64,000 bases of DNA from Planctomycetia bacterium (GCA_030527205.1 JAUNBG010000001.1:225053-289052); one strand, 5' to 3'. Shown: positions 1-10,452, counted from the stretch's first letter. Notes: generated by a model not told the origin, from the sequence alone. Numbers and translations are program-made.

Positions 1-166
1 AAGAATTATTCCTTTGAGGAATTATTAAACGAATAACCGCAACGTTCAAACAATCTTATTCAGACGAACATTTTCAGAAAATCAACGCAACTTTTTGTTC
101 CGTTTGAATTTGTTATAATTCAAACGATATTTTGAAATCCCGACCCATTTGACGATAATAAGAATA

Positions 167-1561
167 ATGATAACCCGCAATTTGTTTTTTCAACCCGCCT
201 TTCAACATCCAAATGGATTTGAGGCAGACGAATATGTTCAACATCTGGAAATGGATCAGAGAATCAATTATAATGAAACTTCTTTAAACGAAGGTTCAAA
301 TCTAATTCGTAAACTGGTTATTTCCGGCTCCGGTTTAATGGGTTGCTCTATTGCCGCTTCCTTTTTGGCCAGCGATATTCCAGTTTGGATCTATGATATA
401 TCGGAAGAGTCATTGCGTTCGCTTGCAGGACGCCTCGCCAAAGAGTTATCGCTACAGGAATATATGTCTTGCGTTGATATTCAATCAAAAATCGACAAGC
501 TTTTGACAATAAGCAACTCGCCGGAATCATTGCAAAATAGTTCCGTTGTTATCGAAACAATTCCAGAAAAATTGCGAATCAAACAAAAACATTATCGCTT
601 TTTAGACTCGTTTTGTTCCAATAACGCTCTGTTGCTGACCAATACTTCAACCATCGAAATCAATCAGTTAGCGTCAACATTGAAAGAATGCCAACATTTT
701 AACGCCGAACATTTCTGCGGATTTCATTTTTTTCATCCTGTTCGCAAACGATCTCTTGTCGAAATCATTCGAGGCGTCCAAACGTCATCTCAAACAATAA
801 CCGAAGCCGTTTGGTTGTCTCATCAGATTCATAAAACGCCAATAATCGTTCAGGATGGCCCCGGCTTCCTGGTCAATCGCTTGCTGCATTCCTGGCTGAC
901 CGAATCGCTGACTCTATTAATGGAAGGGGTTCCAATGTCGAAAATCGAATCGGTATGCCAAAGATTTGGAATGGAAATGGGACCTTTTCGTATAATGGAT
1001 GAAATCGGTTTGGATGTTGTTCTTCATGGCGGTTGGACGCTTTATAAAGCATTTCCGGGTTCGGTCGATCCGAGGTCTTCGGAACTGCTGGCCTCAATGA
1101 TTCAAGACGGACGATTGGGACGAAAAAGTGGACACGGTTTCTATCGTTATCAAACCGTTGAAACTCAATGGTTGGATTCTCCGCTCAATGATCCGGACTT
1201 TGAAAAACTTCTTGAAAACGAACGGTCGAACAAAAACCTCTTCAGAGAATCTGAACTTTCGGAAGAAATGTTGATCGGGAGAATCATTTTGCGAATTCTT
1301 GCCGAAGCGTTTTCTATCAAAAATGACGAAATAGTTGCTTCTTTTGAGGATATTGATCGGGCTCTGATTTTGGGACTTGGGTTTCCCAAAAATAAAGGGG
1401 GGCTCTGTTTTTGGATTGATTCTCTTTCTTTTGATTTTCGAGAGGAATTAAAGAAAATTGCCTCAAAAGTGAAATTTTCTGTCGACATTCTTCAAAATTG
1501 GTTGACGGATCGCTCGAAACAGCTTCTTGTCAGTCAAATTATTTGTCAAAAAAGACCTTGA
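167..1561 (+). CDS. 3-hydroxyacyl-CoA dehydrogenase family protein
   Basis: Likely NAD-dependent oxidation of a 3-hydroxyacyl-CoA (or reduction of acetoacetyl-CoA) in fatty-acid or butyrate-type metabolism, in the cytoplasm. Seen: a Rossmann motif GSGLMG at about residue 54, a segment GFHFFHPV carrying the usual catalytic His, and DGPGFLVNRLL, the conserved linker into the helical C-terminal domain. A second C-terminal helical domain (GLGFPKNKGG, then IDSL) resembles the double 3HCDH tail of FadB/FadJ, but the hydratase half is absent. The frame is open from a TTG at 149. I chose the ATG at 167, and the ATG at 251 is also possible because the Rossmann fold starts only about 20 residues later. 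It stands alone, 100 bp before ispD. Family is sure; substrate is unknown. Confidence 0.85.
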   Translation: MITRNLFFQPAFQHPNGFEADEYVQHLEMDQRINYNETSLNEGSNLIRKLVISGSGLMGCSIAASFLASDIPVWIYDISEESLRSLAGRLAKELSLQEYMSCVDIQSKIDKLLTISNSPESLQNSSVVIETIPEKLRIKQKHYRFLDSFCSNNALLLTNTSTIEINQLASTLKECQHFNAEHFCGFHFFHPVRKRSLVEIIRGVQTSSQTITEAVWLSHQIHKTPIIVQDGPGFLVNRLLHSWLTESLTLLMEGVPMSKIESVCQRFGMEMGPFRIMDEIGLDVVLHGGWTLYKAFPGSVDPRSSELLASMIQDGRLGRKSGHGFYRYQTVETQWLDSPLNDPDFEKLLENERSNKNLFRESELSEEMLIGRIILRILAEAFSIKNDEIVASFEDIDRALILGLGFPKNKGGLCFWIDSLSFDFREELKKIASKVKFSVDILQNWLTDRSKQLLVSQIICQKRP

Positions 1562-1663
1562 AAGAAAATAATTGGAATTTTGGCCAATTTTCAATAATTT
1601 GTCTGTTTTGATCTGGTTTGCGGATATAAAATATTGAACTTAAACCCATTTGAGTATTAACCA

Positions 1664-2488
1664 ATGAAAAATTTTGCTGTAATTTTGGCTGCAGCCGGAC
1701 AAAGTCGTCGTTTTCTCGATAAGAAACGAACGTTCGTCGAATCGTTTTCGCGCAAAAAACCGTTTGTTCTTATCAATGGACGTTCCGTCTGGCTTTACAG
1801 CGTCGATCGTTTTGTTAAACGTCAAGACGTCAAACAGATTATTTTGATCGTTCCAGGAGAAAATCGAGAAGAAATCGAAAATAAATATTCAATGGATATT
1901 GCCTTTCATTCCATTGATTTGGTCGACGGCGGCCAGGAACGTTATGAATCCATTGAAAACGCATTAAAAATAGTTCGCAAGGATATCGATTTTATCGCAG
2001 TTCATGACGCCGCCCGGCCTTGTATTACGGATGCAGCCATTGCTTCCGTTTTTGAAAAAGCAATTCAGTTTGAGGCCGCAATCTTAGCCGTTCCTGTTGT
2101 CGGGACATTAAAGCAGGTTATGGAACAGGCTTCAACAGGAACATCAGAAATCGAAATGATTCAAAATCGGCTTCGCGGTTTTGATTCAAATTCCAGGGAA
2201 AAAGCGGATCATCCGAATCGCCGTTTTATTCAAGAAACAATTTCGCGACAAAATCTTTGGGAAGCTCAAACGCCGCAAGTTTTCAAAAAAGATATTCTTT
2301 TGAAAGCTTATAAAAATCGAGGCGATTTGCAACCGACTGATGACGCGCAACTCGTCGAAAAACAAGGGAATCAAATTTTTATTGTTCCGTCTGATCGAAC
2401 AAATATCAAAATAACATCTTCCGATGATTTGACTATTGCGGAAGCTTTATTAAAAAAACGTTCTCATAAACCAACTCTTTTTGAATAA
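1664..2488 (+). CDS. ispD: 2-C-methyl-D-erythritol 4-phosphate cytidylyltransferase IspD
   Basis: Transfers CMP from CTP to methylerythritol phosphate in the non-mevalonate isoprenoid pathway. Seen: the N-terminal nucleotide-binding loop VILAAAGQSRRF, the DGGQERYESI segment, VHDAARPC, and the C-terminal EAQTPQVFKK and TDDAQLVE motifs of the family. At 274 residues it is about 40 longer than typical IspD. The extra length lies in the N-terminal loop (residues 19-30) and in an insertion around residues 150-185, between the VPVVGTLKQV strand and the EAQTPQ motif. No ispF is fused or adjacent. The ATG at 1664 directly precedes the family N-terminus. Confidence is high. Confidence 0.93.
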   Translation: MKNFAVILAAAGQSRRFLDKKRTFVESFSRKKPFVLINGRSVWLYSVDRFVKRQDVKQIILIVPGENREEIENKYSMDIAFHSIDLVDGGQERYESIENALKIVRKDIDFIAVHDAARPCITDAAIASVFEKAIQFEAAILAVPVVGTLKQVMEQASTGTSEIEMIQNRLRGFDSNSREKADHPNRRFIQETISRQNLWEAQTPQVFKKDILLKAYKNRGDLQPTDDAQLVEKQGNQIFIVPSDRTNIKITSSDDLTIAEALLKKRSHKPTLFE

Positions 2489-2822
2489 ATATTGTTTCTT
2501 GTTTAATCGTTCTTTTGATGTCAAGGATTCTTTTTGTCGGAGAATGACTGATTTTGGGTCGAAATGAACTCCAAACTTGGAACAGCAACAGCTATTGAAC
2601 AAATAGAGGTTACTGATATAATTTTATAAGAGATCAACTTGATTTGTCCCATTTTTTGTGTGAGACGCAGAAAAGTAAAGAGATAATCCAGTTTTTTTCA
2701 GCTTTGATTTTTAAAAAGAGTCGGTTTTGTATTATCGTTTTAAAAATTGAAATCTATAAACAAAAAACGATTGCTTGAATAAGATCAGTTCTTGATTTAA
2801 AAAATGAACGAATGAGACTTTT
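2489..2822. other. intergenic region, no feature seen
   Basis: AT-rich spacer between ispD and guaA. I see no open frame with family character, no clear hairpin with a T-run and no member of the repeat families found elsewhere in the window. It must contain the guaA promoter, but none stands out. Confidence 0.5.
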
Positions 2823-4370
2823 ATGTCAGAATTGAATGAAACGATTCTTGTCTTGGATTTTGGGTCGCAATATAGTCAATTAATCGCGCGACGCATTCGA
2901 GAATGCAATGTTTTCAGTAAGGTTGTCCCTTATTCAATAACGGCAGACGAACTTCGACGGGAAAAACCTCAGGGAATAATTTTATCAGGGGGCCCCGCAA
3001 GCGTTTATCAGGAGAAAGCTCCTCAAATTGATCCCGAGCTTTTTGAATTGGGAATTCCTGTTTTGGGAATTTGTTATGGAATGCAGCTCATCATTCAAAC
3101 TCTTGGAGGGCGAGTTATTTCCGGTCAATCGCGGGAATATGGTCGGGCTTCTCTGCAAATATTATCCTCAGAGGGACTTTTTGACGACGTTCCTCATCAA
3201 ATCAATGTCTGGATGAGCCATGGGGATAAGGTTTCTCAAATTCCGGAAAATATAAAGACTTTAGCGACAACAAAGAATACAGAATTTGCGGCGATAAAAA
3301 TATTGGATCGCCCGATTTATGGAATTCAATTTCATCCGGAAGTCGTCCATTGCGAATCAGGAAAACAGATTTTTCAGAATTTTTGTCGACAAATTTGTCA
3401 AACTCAAGGTTTATGGACGATGAAATCGTTTATTGAAACCAGCGTTGAAAATATTCGTCGAACGGTCGGATCTTCGGAAGTCATTCTCGGACTTTCTGGC
3501 GGCGTCGATTCTTCTGTTGCGGCTGCATTAATTCATAAAGCGATTGGAAGTCAATTGAATTGCATTTTTGTTGACAATGGTCTGTTGCGGAAAGATGAAG
3601 CTCAAAGCGTTCAAAAACTTTTTGGCGACAGTTTTCAAATGAAATTGACAACGGTTGACGCTTCGCAACGTTTTCTTGAAAAATTGCAAGGAATCGAAGA
3701 ACCGGAAGCGAAACGAAAAATCATCGGCAAGGAATTTGTTGACGTTTTTAACGACGCGACTGCGAATATCAAGAACGCTGAATTTCTTGCCCAGGGAACG
3801 ACTTATCCCGACGTCATCGAAAGCATTTCTATTAATGGAAATCCTAGCGCCGTAATCAAGAGTCATCATAACGTCGGCGGTCTTCCTCAAAAAATGAAAT
3901 TCAAACTTTTGGAACCGCTTGCCTCTCTTTTCAAAGACGAAGTTCGAGAAGTCGGGCGTTGTCTCGGTCTTCCTGATTATGTTGTCAATCGTCAGCCTTT
4001 TCCCGGTCCCGGTTTAGCGGTTCGTCATCTCGGAGCGGTCAAAAAAGAGACGCTTGATATTTTGAGAGACGCGGACGCTATTATGGTTGAAGAAATCAAA
4101 AAAGCGAACCTTTATTACAAAATTTGGCAAACGTTTGCCATTTTTGTTCCGATGAGAACCGTCGGCGTTATGGGCGACTTGCGAACCTATGAATATATTA
4201 TCGCTTTAAGAGCCGTTGACAGTCAAGACGGAATGACCGCCGATTGGGTTGATCTTCCGCATTCTCTTGTTCAGAAGATTTCGAGCCGAATCATTAATGA
4301 AGTTCGCGGCGTCAATCGCGTCGTTTATGACGTTACAAGCAAGCCGCCAGGGACAATCGAATGGGAATAA
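2823..4370 (+). CDS. guaA: GMP synthase (glutamine-hydrolysing)
   Basis: Converts XMP to GMP using glutamine and ATP, the last step of guanine nucleotide synthesis. Seen: a class I glutamine amidotransferase domain (residues 1-195) with the nucleophile Cys84 in GICYGMQ and the His-Glu pair in QFHPEV. The ATP-pyrophosphatase domain follows with the PP-loop LGLSGGVDSS (about residue 223). The dimerisation domain ends in the typical KPPGTIEWE. The length of 515 residues matches the family exactly. Start is ATG at 2823. It is a single gene followed by a hairpin. Confidence 0.97.
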   Translation: MSELNETILVLDFGSQYSQLIARRIRECNVFSKVVPYSITADELRREKPQGIILSGGPASVYQEKAPQIDPELFELGIPVLGICYGMQLIIQTLGGRVISGQSREYGRASLQILSSEGLFDDVPHQINVWMSHGDKVSQIPENIKTLATTKNTEFAAIKILDRPIYGIQFHPEVVHCESGKQIFQNFCRQICQTQGLWTMKSFIETSVENIRRTVGSSEVILGLSGGVDSSVAAALIHKAIGSQLNCIFVDNGLLRKDEAQSVQKLFGDSFQMKLTTVDASQRFLEKLQGIEEPEAKRKIIGKEFVDVFNDATANIKNAEFLAQGTTYPDVIESISINGNPSAVIKSHHNVGGLPQKMKFKLLEPLASLFKDEVREVGRCLGLPDYVVNRQPFPGPGLAVRHLGAVKKETLDILRDADAIMVEEIKKANLYYKIWQTFAIFVPMRTVGVMGDLRTYEYIIALRAVDSQDGMTADWVDLPHSLVQKISSRIINEVRGVNRVVYDVTSKPPGTIEWE

Positions 4371-4409
4371 TATGCGCTCGCTGAGGCATTCTTTTTATTA
4401 ACTGCGTCG

Positions 4410-4478
4410 AAAATCCCTGATTTTTGTAATCTTTTAGCGAAGAGTCAGGGAATTTGAATAATTGGACTTTTTTTAAAA
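4410..4478 (+). terminator. possible terminator after guaA
   Basis: An inverted repeat AAATCCCTGA / TCAGGGAATT with a loop of about 26 bases lies 40 bp downstream of the guaA stop, and a T-run follows around 4468. The large loop makes this a moderate call. Confidence 0.4.
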
Positions 4479-4735
4479 CCGAAACATTTTTTGTGCTCAA
4501 ATTAAAAAAGACCGTTTCATTTATCTTCCGTCCAGACGCAGAGAAAAGGAAAGATGAGATCAAGAAATAGAGTCCTTTTCATTTCTGGTTCGATTGGCAA
4601 TTGCCGTTTTCGTTGGTTGCTTTATTCATCAATCAATAAAGCGGACATCAACGGGCAGATTTTTTAATGAGACAGAAGTTTGAAAAAAGCGACCTTTTTT
4701 ATTCCGTTTGAGTTATTATTTAACGAAGAATTGTT

Positions 4736-7700
4736 ATGACTTTTTTAAAGTTAGCGTTTCGTTCTCTTTGTTTCCAATGGGGAATTAATGCGACCATTTT
4801 TCTCGTTGTTGTCATTATATCAACTATTTTGACCGGGGCGCTTTTTATCGGCGATTCGATGAGAAATAGTCTTCGAGAAACGGCTTTGAAACGATTGGGT
4901 TGCGTCGATTCATTGATTCTGTCCGATCATTGGTTACCGGAGCAATCCTTCGAATCATTTTCGAATGATTTTTCGGCAATTTATCCGGAAATTATGATTC
5001 GAGGTTCCATTCGATCAAACAATTCGCAAGACAGTTTTAATGTTGTCATTTATGGCATTTCTGATTCCTTTTGGCAACTCAGTATTGCAAATGAATCCGG
5101 GATTCCTTCAAAATGGGAACCAAATGAGATCGTTGTCAATGAATCTCTTGCAAAAAAAATGGGAATTTCTGAATTGTCAAATGCCCAGGCAACGATTTAT
5201 TTAAACGACGCCAATATTTATCCAATGGAAAGCCTTTTTGCCGCTTCTGATGATTTGACTTATCGTTATAAAGCTTCTATTCGGAATATATTAAATGATC
5301 AGGATTGGCCTTCTAATTTTTCGCTTTTTCTCGATCAGCGCCCTCCGTTTAATATTTTTATTCCGCTCAGTCGTCTTCAACGACTTCTTCATTTGGATAA
5401 TAAAGTTAATATTTGTTTTTGTGTCAAAAATGAATGCTCTCCAAAAAAATTTGACAAAACTTTTGGCAATGAGAAACAGAGAAACTCAGACTCTTTTAGC
5501 TTCGACGACTTGAATCTTTATTTTGATGTTTTTTCAACCTCTGAAAATCAATTTGTTCAAATAAAAAATCGTCATTTTCTCTTCTCTGAAGAACAGGAAC
5601 AATTTCTCATTTCTCTGTTACAGAAAACGGTTTCGAAACAAAAAAAAGAGATTGGATCAAATGAATGGGAAACTCAAGCGAAGCCTCTGGTTCAAACAAC
5701 GTTGACTCATCTCGTTAATTCCATTCAATGCGAAAAATCAGATTCTTACTCAAATGCGCAGGAAACAAATGGAGAATCAGATCAAGCTTCTCCAAAAAAT
5801 GTTGCTTTAAACTCTTCAAGTTTGGAAACCCCTTATTCATTAATAACAGGCCTGAATGTTTCGAATCAGATTGTTTTATTGAAAACCATTGAGGATCAAT
5901 CCGTTCAAACGATCGAAGACGATGAGATTTATTTAAATTCATGGACGGCTGACGATCTGAACGCAAAGCCGGGAGATATTATTGTTTTGCGCTATTATTC
6001 TCCAGAGAATTCTTATAATCAACCGAAAGAACAAACGGTTCGTTTGCGTCTTGCTGGCATTTTAAAAATGGAGGAATTTGCGTCCAATGCGCAAATTGTT
6101 CCAGAAATAGAACATTTAACAGATGCGCAAAATCTTGCTGATTGGAACCCCCCTTTTCCCTTTGACGCAAAAAAAATTCGACCGAAAGACGAAGAATATT
6201 GGAATAATTATCGAACGACTCCCAAGGGATTTGTTTCTCTTCAAACTTCGCAAAAAATCTTTGGGAGTCGTTTCGGAAAATCGACCGCTCTTTTTATGGC
6301 GTTACCTCTTTCTTCGCAAATGGCGGATTTCATTCCAAAACAGCTCAAAACAACGGAATTTAACATTCAGAGCGCGTCTTTGTTTGGCATTTCCAGGATT
6401 CTTGTTCGCGAAAACTGTTTGAACGCTTCAAAAGGTTCGACGCCATTTGACATTCTTTTTTTATGTTTTAGCTTTTTTATTGTTATTTCCGTTTTAATTT
6501 TATTGGTTCTTTTTATCAGACTTTCTGTTGACTGCCAATCCAAACAGATTGGAATACTCAAGACTTTTGGCTTTTCGTCTCAACAAATAACGAATGTCAT
6601 TCTTTTGGAATATATTCCATTGACTCTTTTTGGCGCCTTTTTCGGAATTTTTTCCGCAATGTTGTTTACCAAAATAATGATTTATGCTCTTAATCATTAT
6701 TGGGTCAGCGCCATTGGAATTCCGTTTCTTAAATCGAGCGGATCAATTTGCTCTGCGCTTATCGGATTTGGAATAACAAATTTGACCGTTTTTCTAACTA
6801 TTTTTGGAACAATCAAATCTTACAGAAATTTATCGCAAAATGATCTTTTGAAACAAAGGCCGAACGGAACAACGATTCAAGGAACGGTTTGCCCCAAAAT
6901 GTTGTGGTCATTTTTATTGTTGGGCGGATTGTTCGCTTTGACTTGTCTGTTCTTTGGAATTTCTTTTGCTTGTCAGGATCAACAAATTCGAATGGCCTCT
7001 TTTTTTGGAACCGCTTGTTTGACTCTTGTCTTGCTCATTTTGACTCTTTTTCTGGCGTTGCGTCTTTATCAAAGAGGTCAAAAAAATTTAATGAAACTGT
7101 CCCGACTGTTTTTATCTTATCTTGCAGAGCATGCATTCCAAACCTCATTATCGATCGGACTTTTAGCCTCATCGTTATTTATTATTATTGCCGTTGGAAA
7201 TTTTAAACTGAAGGCGCCGTCGATTCTTTCATTTCAGGAAAACTCTCAAAATGAAGTTTTATTGAAACGAAATGACGGCGGATTTGCTCTTATAACCGAA
7301 ACGAGTCTTCCGTTTTTTGTTAATATGAATGAGTTTGAGTCAGAAGATCAGTCGTTTTTTTCGAAAGAAGATTCGAATGAAATAAAGCAATATCAACCCC
7401 GTTTCTTTCAATTGCGAGCAACATCCGGCGAAAATGTCGGTTGCTCGAATTTATATCAGGGAACGAATCCTCGAATTCTTGGCGTTCCTTCGACTCTTAG
7501 AAATCGCGACTCGTTTCTTTGGGCCGATTTTGATAAAAAAAACTTATCAAAGAGAAAGTTGGCAAATCCTTTTGAATTGTTGACAAACAATTCAAAATTA
7601 GAAAATAAGGATCAACTTTTAGACAACTCGGAAAAGCAAGCTCAAAAAGAGCAAAACGACTTTTCTGTTCCCGACGAGGTTCCCATTATTCTTGATCAAA

Positions 7701-8533
7701 ATACAGCGCTTTATTCGCTTCATTTATATGGCGGCGTTGGCGATATTTTTCCGATTAAACTTTCTTCCGGGAAAACCTTGAACGGCAAGGTTGTCGCGCT
7801 TTTATCGAACAGCATTTTTCAAGGCGAAATCTTAATGAGCGAAGAAAATCTGCTTCATTATTTTCCCCAAGTTGAAGGTTATCAGATTTTGCTGACAGAA
7901 ATCGGAAATTGGAACGACAATTTGTTAAGTTCGTCAGCCCAAATTGAACATCGAAATAGAATTCTGAAAACGATTTCAAACCAAATAAATCGAGGTTTTT
8001 TGGAAAATGGATCAACAACAGAAACAACAATAGATCGCTTGTCGCGGTTCAATTCCGTTCAAAATACATATATTGCCATTTTTCAAGCGCTGGGGGGACT
8101 GGGGATTTTGCTTGGAACATTTGGGCTTGCCATTGTTCGTTTGAGAAACTTTCTGGAAAGAAAATATGAATTCTGTTTATTGAGAATGCTTGGGTTTAGC
8201 CGCTTGAAAATTCTTGGACTCGTTTCTTTGGAAGCAGCGTTCATTATTTTCATTAGCCTTTCTATTGCATTAACAACGGCTCTGATTGCTCTTTGGCCGG
8301 AATTAACAATGATTTATGATGCCATAAATCAATTCAACAATGGCTTAACGTCTTCAAAAGTCATTGAAGGAGAGTTTCAGCAAATCATCCAATTAATGCT
8401 TGGTTTATTCGAACAATTTAAAAACTTCCATATAATCTTCTATGGAATTCTGTTGATCGGTTTTATTGCCGATTGGGTTTCGATGTTCTTTGTTCTTCGT
8501 TTGAACATTCTTCAAACAATGAAAAACCAATAA
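4736..8533 (+). CDS. very large FtsX/MacB-type ABC transporter permease
   Basis: Membrane permease subunit of an ABC exporter of the lipoprotein-release or antimicrobial-peptide type. At 1265 residues it has the duplicated layout. Seen: an N-terminal membrane helix (residues about 18-42, VVVIISTILTGALFIG) followed by a large extracytoplasmic MacB-like domain. A first block of three helices lies around residues 575-690 (the FtsX core, with KQIGILKTFGFS). Further helices follow around 720-830, then a second extracytoplasmic region and a last FtsX block from about 1120 to the end (EFCLLRMLGFSRLKILGL). The paired motifs IGILKTFGFS and FCLLRMLGFS are the cytoplasmic coupling helices that contact the ATPase. 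No ATPase gene is adjacent, so its partner must lie elsewhere. The substrate is unknown. Confidence 0.8.
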   Translation: MTFLKLAFRSLCFQWGINATIFLVVVIISTILTGALFIGDSMRNSLRETALKRLGCVDSLILSDHWLPEQSFESFSNDFSAIYPEIMIRGSIRSNNSQDSFNVVIYGISDSFWQLSIANESGIPSKWEPNEIVVNESLAKKMGISELSNAQATIYLNDANIYPMESLFAASDDLTYRYKASIRNILNDQDWPSNFSLFLDQRPPFNIFIPLSRLQRLLHLDNKVNICFCVKNECSPKKFDKTFGNEKQRNSDSFSFDDLNLYFDVFSTSENQFVQIKNRHFLFSEEQEQFLISLLQKTVSKQKKEIGSNEWETQAKPLVQTTLTHLVNSIQCEKSDSYSNAQETNGESDQASPKNVALNSSSLETPYSLITGLNVSNQIVLLKTIEDQSVQTIEDDEIYLNSWTADDLNAKPGDIIVLRYYSPENSYNQPKEQTVRLRLAGILKMEEFASNAQIVPEIEHLTDAQNLADWNPPFPFDAKKIRPKDEEYWNNYRTTPKGFVSLQTSQKIFGSRFGKSTALFMALPLSSQMADFIPKQLKTTEFNIQSASLFGISRILVRENCLNASKGSTPFDILFLCFSFFIVISVLILLVLFIRLSVDCQSKQIGILKTFGFSSQQITNVILLEYIPLTLFGAFFGIFSAMLFTKIMIYALNHYWVSAIGIPFLKSSGSICSALIGFGITNLTVFLTIFGTIKSYRNLSQNDLLKQRPNGTTIQGTVCPKMLWSFLLLGGLFALTCLFFGISFACQDQQIRMASFFGTACLTLVLLILTLFLALRLYQRGQKNLMKLSRLFLSYLAEHAFQTSLSIGLLASSLFIIIAVGNFKLKAPSILSFQENSQNEVLLKRNDGGFALITETSLPFFVNMNEFESEDQSFFSKEDSNEIKQYQPRFFQLRATSGENVGCSNLYQGTNPRILGVPSTLRNRDSFLWADFDKKNLSKRKLANPFELLTNNSKLENKDQLLDNSEKQAQKEQNDFSVPDEVPIILDQNTALYSLHLYGGVGDIFPIKLSSGKTLNGKVVALLSNSIFQGEILMSEENLLHYFPQVEGYQILLTEIGNWNDNLLSSSAQIEHRNRILKTISNQINRGFLENGSTTETTIDRLSRFNSVQNTYIAIFQALGGLGILLGTFGLAIVRLRNFLERKYEFCLLRMLGFSRLKILGLVSLEAAFIIFISLSIALTTALIALWPELTMIYDAINQFNNGLTSSKVIEGEFQQIIQLMLGLFEQFKNFHIIFYGILLIGFIADWVSMFFVLRLNILQTMKNQ

Positions 8534-8774
8534 AGGAGTCCTTTTAATCCTTTTTGTTTTCGGCTATTTATGCCCAAACCGGTTAAAGACGTTTCGAAAG
8601 CCCAGCAATCATAACAGGCAAGGAAAAACTTCATTTGGATCGGAATGCGAAAACAATCTTCTTGGAACCGATTTAAACGACGCGACTTTTCCCTTCATTT
8701 AAATTGAAGAAAAGATTCGCTTTTTGTCTGGTTTTATTAGGAATCAGACAATTATCTCTTTTGCGAAATTCTCA

Positions 8775-8887
8775 AAGGAAGTTCTAAAAATCTGTTTTTT
8801 ACAATAAACTCTATTCGTCAAACGTCGCGAAAACCTGTTTCTGAGGACGAGACATCCGCGTTCCCCGCGGTTTTTTAGAATTTCCTT
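8775..8887 (-). repeat. 110-bp palindromic element, copy A (inverted)
   Basis: Ends in AAGGAAGTTCTAAAAA on the left and TTTTTTAGAATTTCCTT on the right. The internal GGACGAGACATCC is the reverse complement of the core hairpin seen in the other copies, so this copy is in the opposite orientation. It lies just downstream of the hydG stop and fills most of the space between the permease and hydG. Confidence 0.75.
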
Positions 8888-8911
8888 CAAGTTATTGCCC
8901 GGAAGATAAAT

Positions 8912-10330
8912 TTAGAAATATAAATCTCGCGTTCCTGCGTTGACTTTTTCCAAACGTTCGATTAATTGCGGTTTAATATTCTCAATATTATATTTTTCCA
9001 ATTCCTTGCAAATCAATTTTTCGCCGATTTCTTTGGTTTCCGGCGAAGCATAATCGTTCAAATATTCGGAAAGAGTCAACAAAGCGTTTGGCGTACAATA
9101 TTTCTTAATGAAGCCGGGAATGGCAAATTCCATAAAATGTTCGCCGGTTCGCCCTTTGCGATAGCAGGATGTACAAAAACTTGGAACATAATCGCGAGAG
9201 ATCAACCAACGAATAACTTCGTCCAAATCGCGATCGTCGCCGACTTTAAACTGTTCGCGATCCAGTTGCTGTTCTTTGGTTTTTCGATCTTCCTGATAAG
9301 CGCCGATTTCTAATCGAGTTCCTGCGTCAATTTGGGAAACGCCGAAATCAATGACGTCATTTCGAATTTCTGCCGATTCGCGCGCCGTCATAATCAGACC
9401 GGTATAGGGAACGGCAAGCCGCAAAATGGCAACCAGGCGTTTGAATTGTTCGTCTGTTGTTTGATAATTAAGTTGTAATTCAAGCCCATGCGCTGGTTTG
9501 ATTCGCGGAAAACTGATTGTATGCGGACCGACATTATAATATTTCTGTAAATGCAACGCATGGGAAACGAGCGAAAGAACTTCATATTTCCAATTATAAA
9601 GACCAAACAGAACGCCGATTCCGACGTCGTCGCAACCTGCTTGAAGGGCTCGATCCATTGAATTCAAACGCCAGAAATAATCTGCTTTATGCGTTCCTGC
9701 CGGATGATATTTTGCATAAGATTCCCGATGATAAGTTTCCTGAAATATTTGATAGGTTCCAATTCCGGAGGCCTTAACTGTTCGAAAACCTTCAACCGAT
9801 AAGGGAGCGGCGTTGATATTGACGCGTCGAATTTCGCCATTTCCAACCTTGACTTGATAAGCAATCTCAACCGTATGAGCAATAAATTCCGGCGAATATT
9901 GGGGATGTTCGCCATAAACGAGAATAAGTCGTTTGTGACCAAATTTCTCAAGATTCTCAATTTCGCTGACGAGTTCTTGGTCGCTTAATGTTCGGCGAAC
10001 CGCTGTTCTTAAACTGCGACGAAAACCGCAATATTGACAATCGTTAATGCAATAATTTCCAATATAAAGCGGCGCAAAAAGAACAATTCGATTACCATAA
10101 ATTGTTTTTTTAAGAGTTCGAGCCGCTTCAAAAATTTCTTCGATTAAAGCGGGAGATTCTGCGGCGAGAAGAACGGCGGTTTCTTCCAGGGAAAGCGCCT
10201 CTTTATTTAAACTTTTGGCAATAACGTCGCGAACTTTTCCCGAATCTTCTTTCGTTTCAGCAACAAGTTTCTGCAACTTTAGATCATCTATAAAGTCAAT
10301 GGCATCTTTGGCAATAATATGCTCTTCCAT
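8912..10330 (-). CDS. hydG: [FeFe]-hydrogenase maturation radical SAM protein HydG
   Basis: Cleaves tyrosine to make the CO and cyanide ligands of the [FeFe]-hydrogenase H-cluster. Seen: the radical SAM cysteine motif CX3CX2C at Cys94, Cys98 and Cys101 (CINDCQYCGF). The C-terminal second-cluster motif CX2CX22C is at Cys386, Cys389 and Cys412 (FCTSCYRKGRTGEHF). This second motif separates HydG from the related ThiH. The length of 472 residues is normal and the start is ATG at 10330. hydE, hydF and the hydrogenase are not in the window, so the gene is away from its partners here. It implies an anaerobic, hydrogen-producing or hydrogen-using lifestyle. Confidence is high. Confidence 0.95.
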   Translation of the reverse strand: MEEHIIAKDAIDFIDDLKLQKLVAETKEDSGKVRDVIAKSLNKEALSLEETAVLLAAESPALIEEIFEAARTLKKTIYGNRIVLFAPLYIGNYCINDCQYCGFRRSLRTAVRRTLSDQELVSEIENLEKFGHKRLILVYGEHPQYSPEFIAHTVEIAYQVKVGNGEIRRVNINAAPLSVEGFRTVKASGIGTYQIFQETYHRESYAKYHPAGTHKADYFWRLNSMDRALQAGCDDVGIGVLFGLYNWKYEVLSLVSHALHLQKYYNVGPHTISFPRIKPAHGLELQLNYQTTDEQFKRLVAILRLAVPYTGLIMTARESAEIRNDVIDFGVSQIDAGTRLEIGAYQEDRKTKEQQLDREQFKVGDDRDLDEVIRWLISRDYVPSFCTSCYRKGRTGEHFMEFAIPGFIKKYCTPNALLTLSEYLNDYASPETKEIGEKLICKELEKYNIENIKPQLIERLEKVNAGTRDLYF

Positions 10331-10452
10331 TTGAGATTTTCGCTTTCAGTATATTGGGAATAGATATGGAACTTTTCAAAATCATCGAAAGGTCATTGTT
10401 GGTTGCCGTTATCAACAAATTGATAACGCAATCAAACGAAATTTAATTGCAT

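Noticed and set aside
9700-9960. Possible ThiH instead of HydG
   Set aside because: The C-terminal CX2CX22C motif at Cys386-Cys412 is the second cluster site of HydG and is not expected in ThiH.
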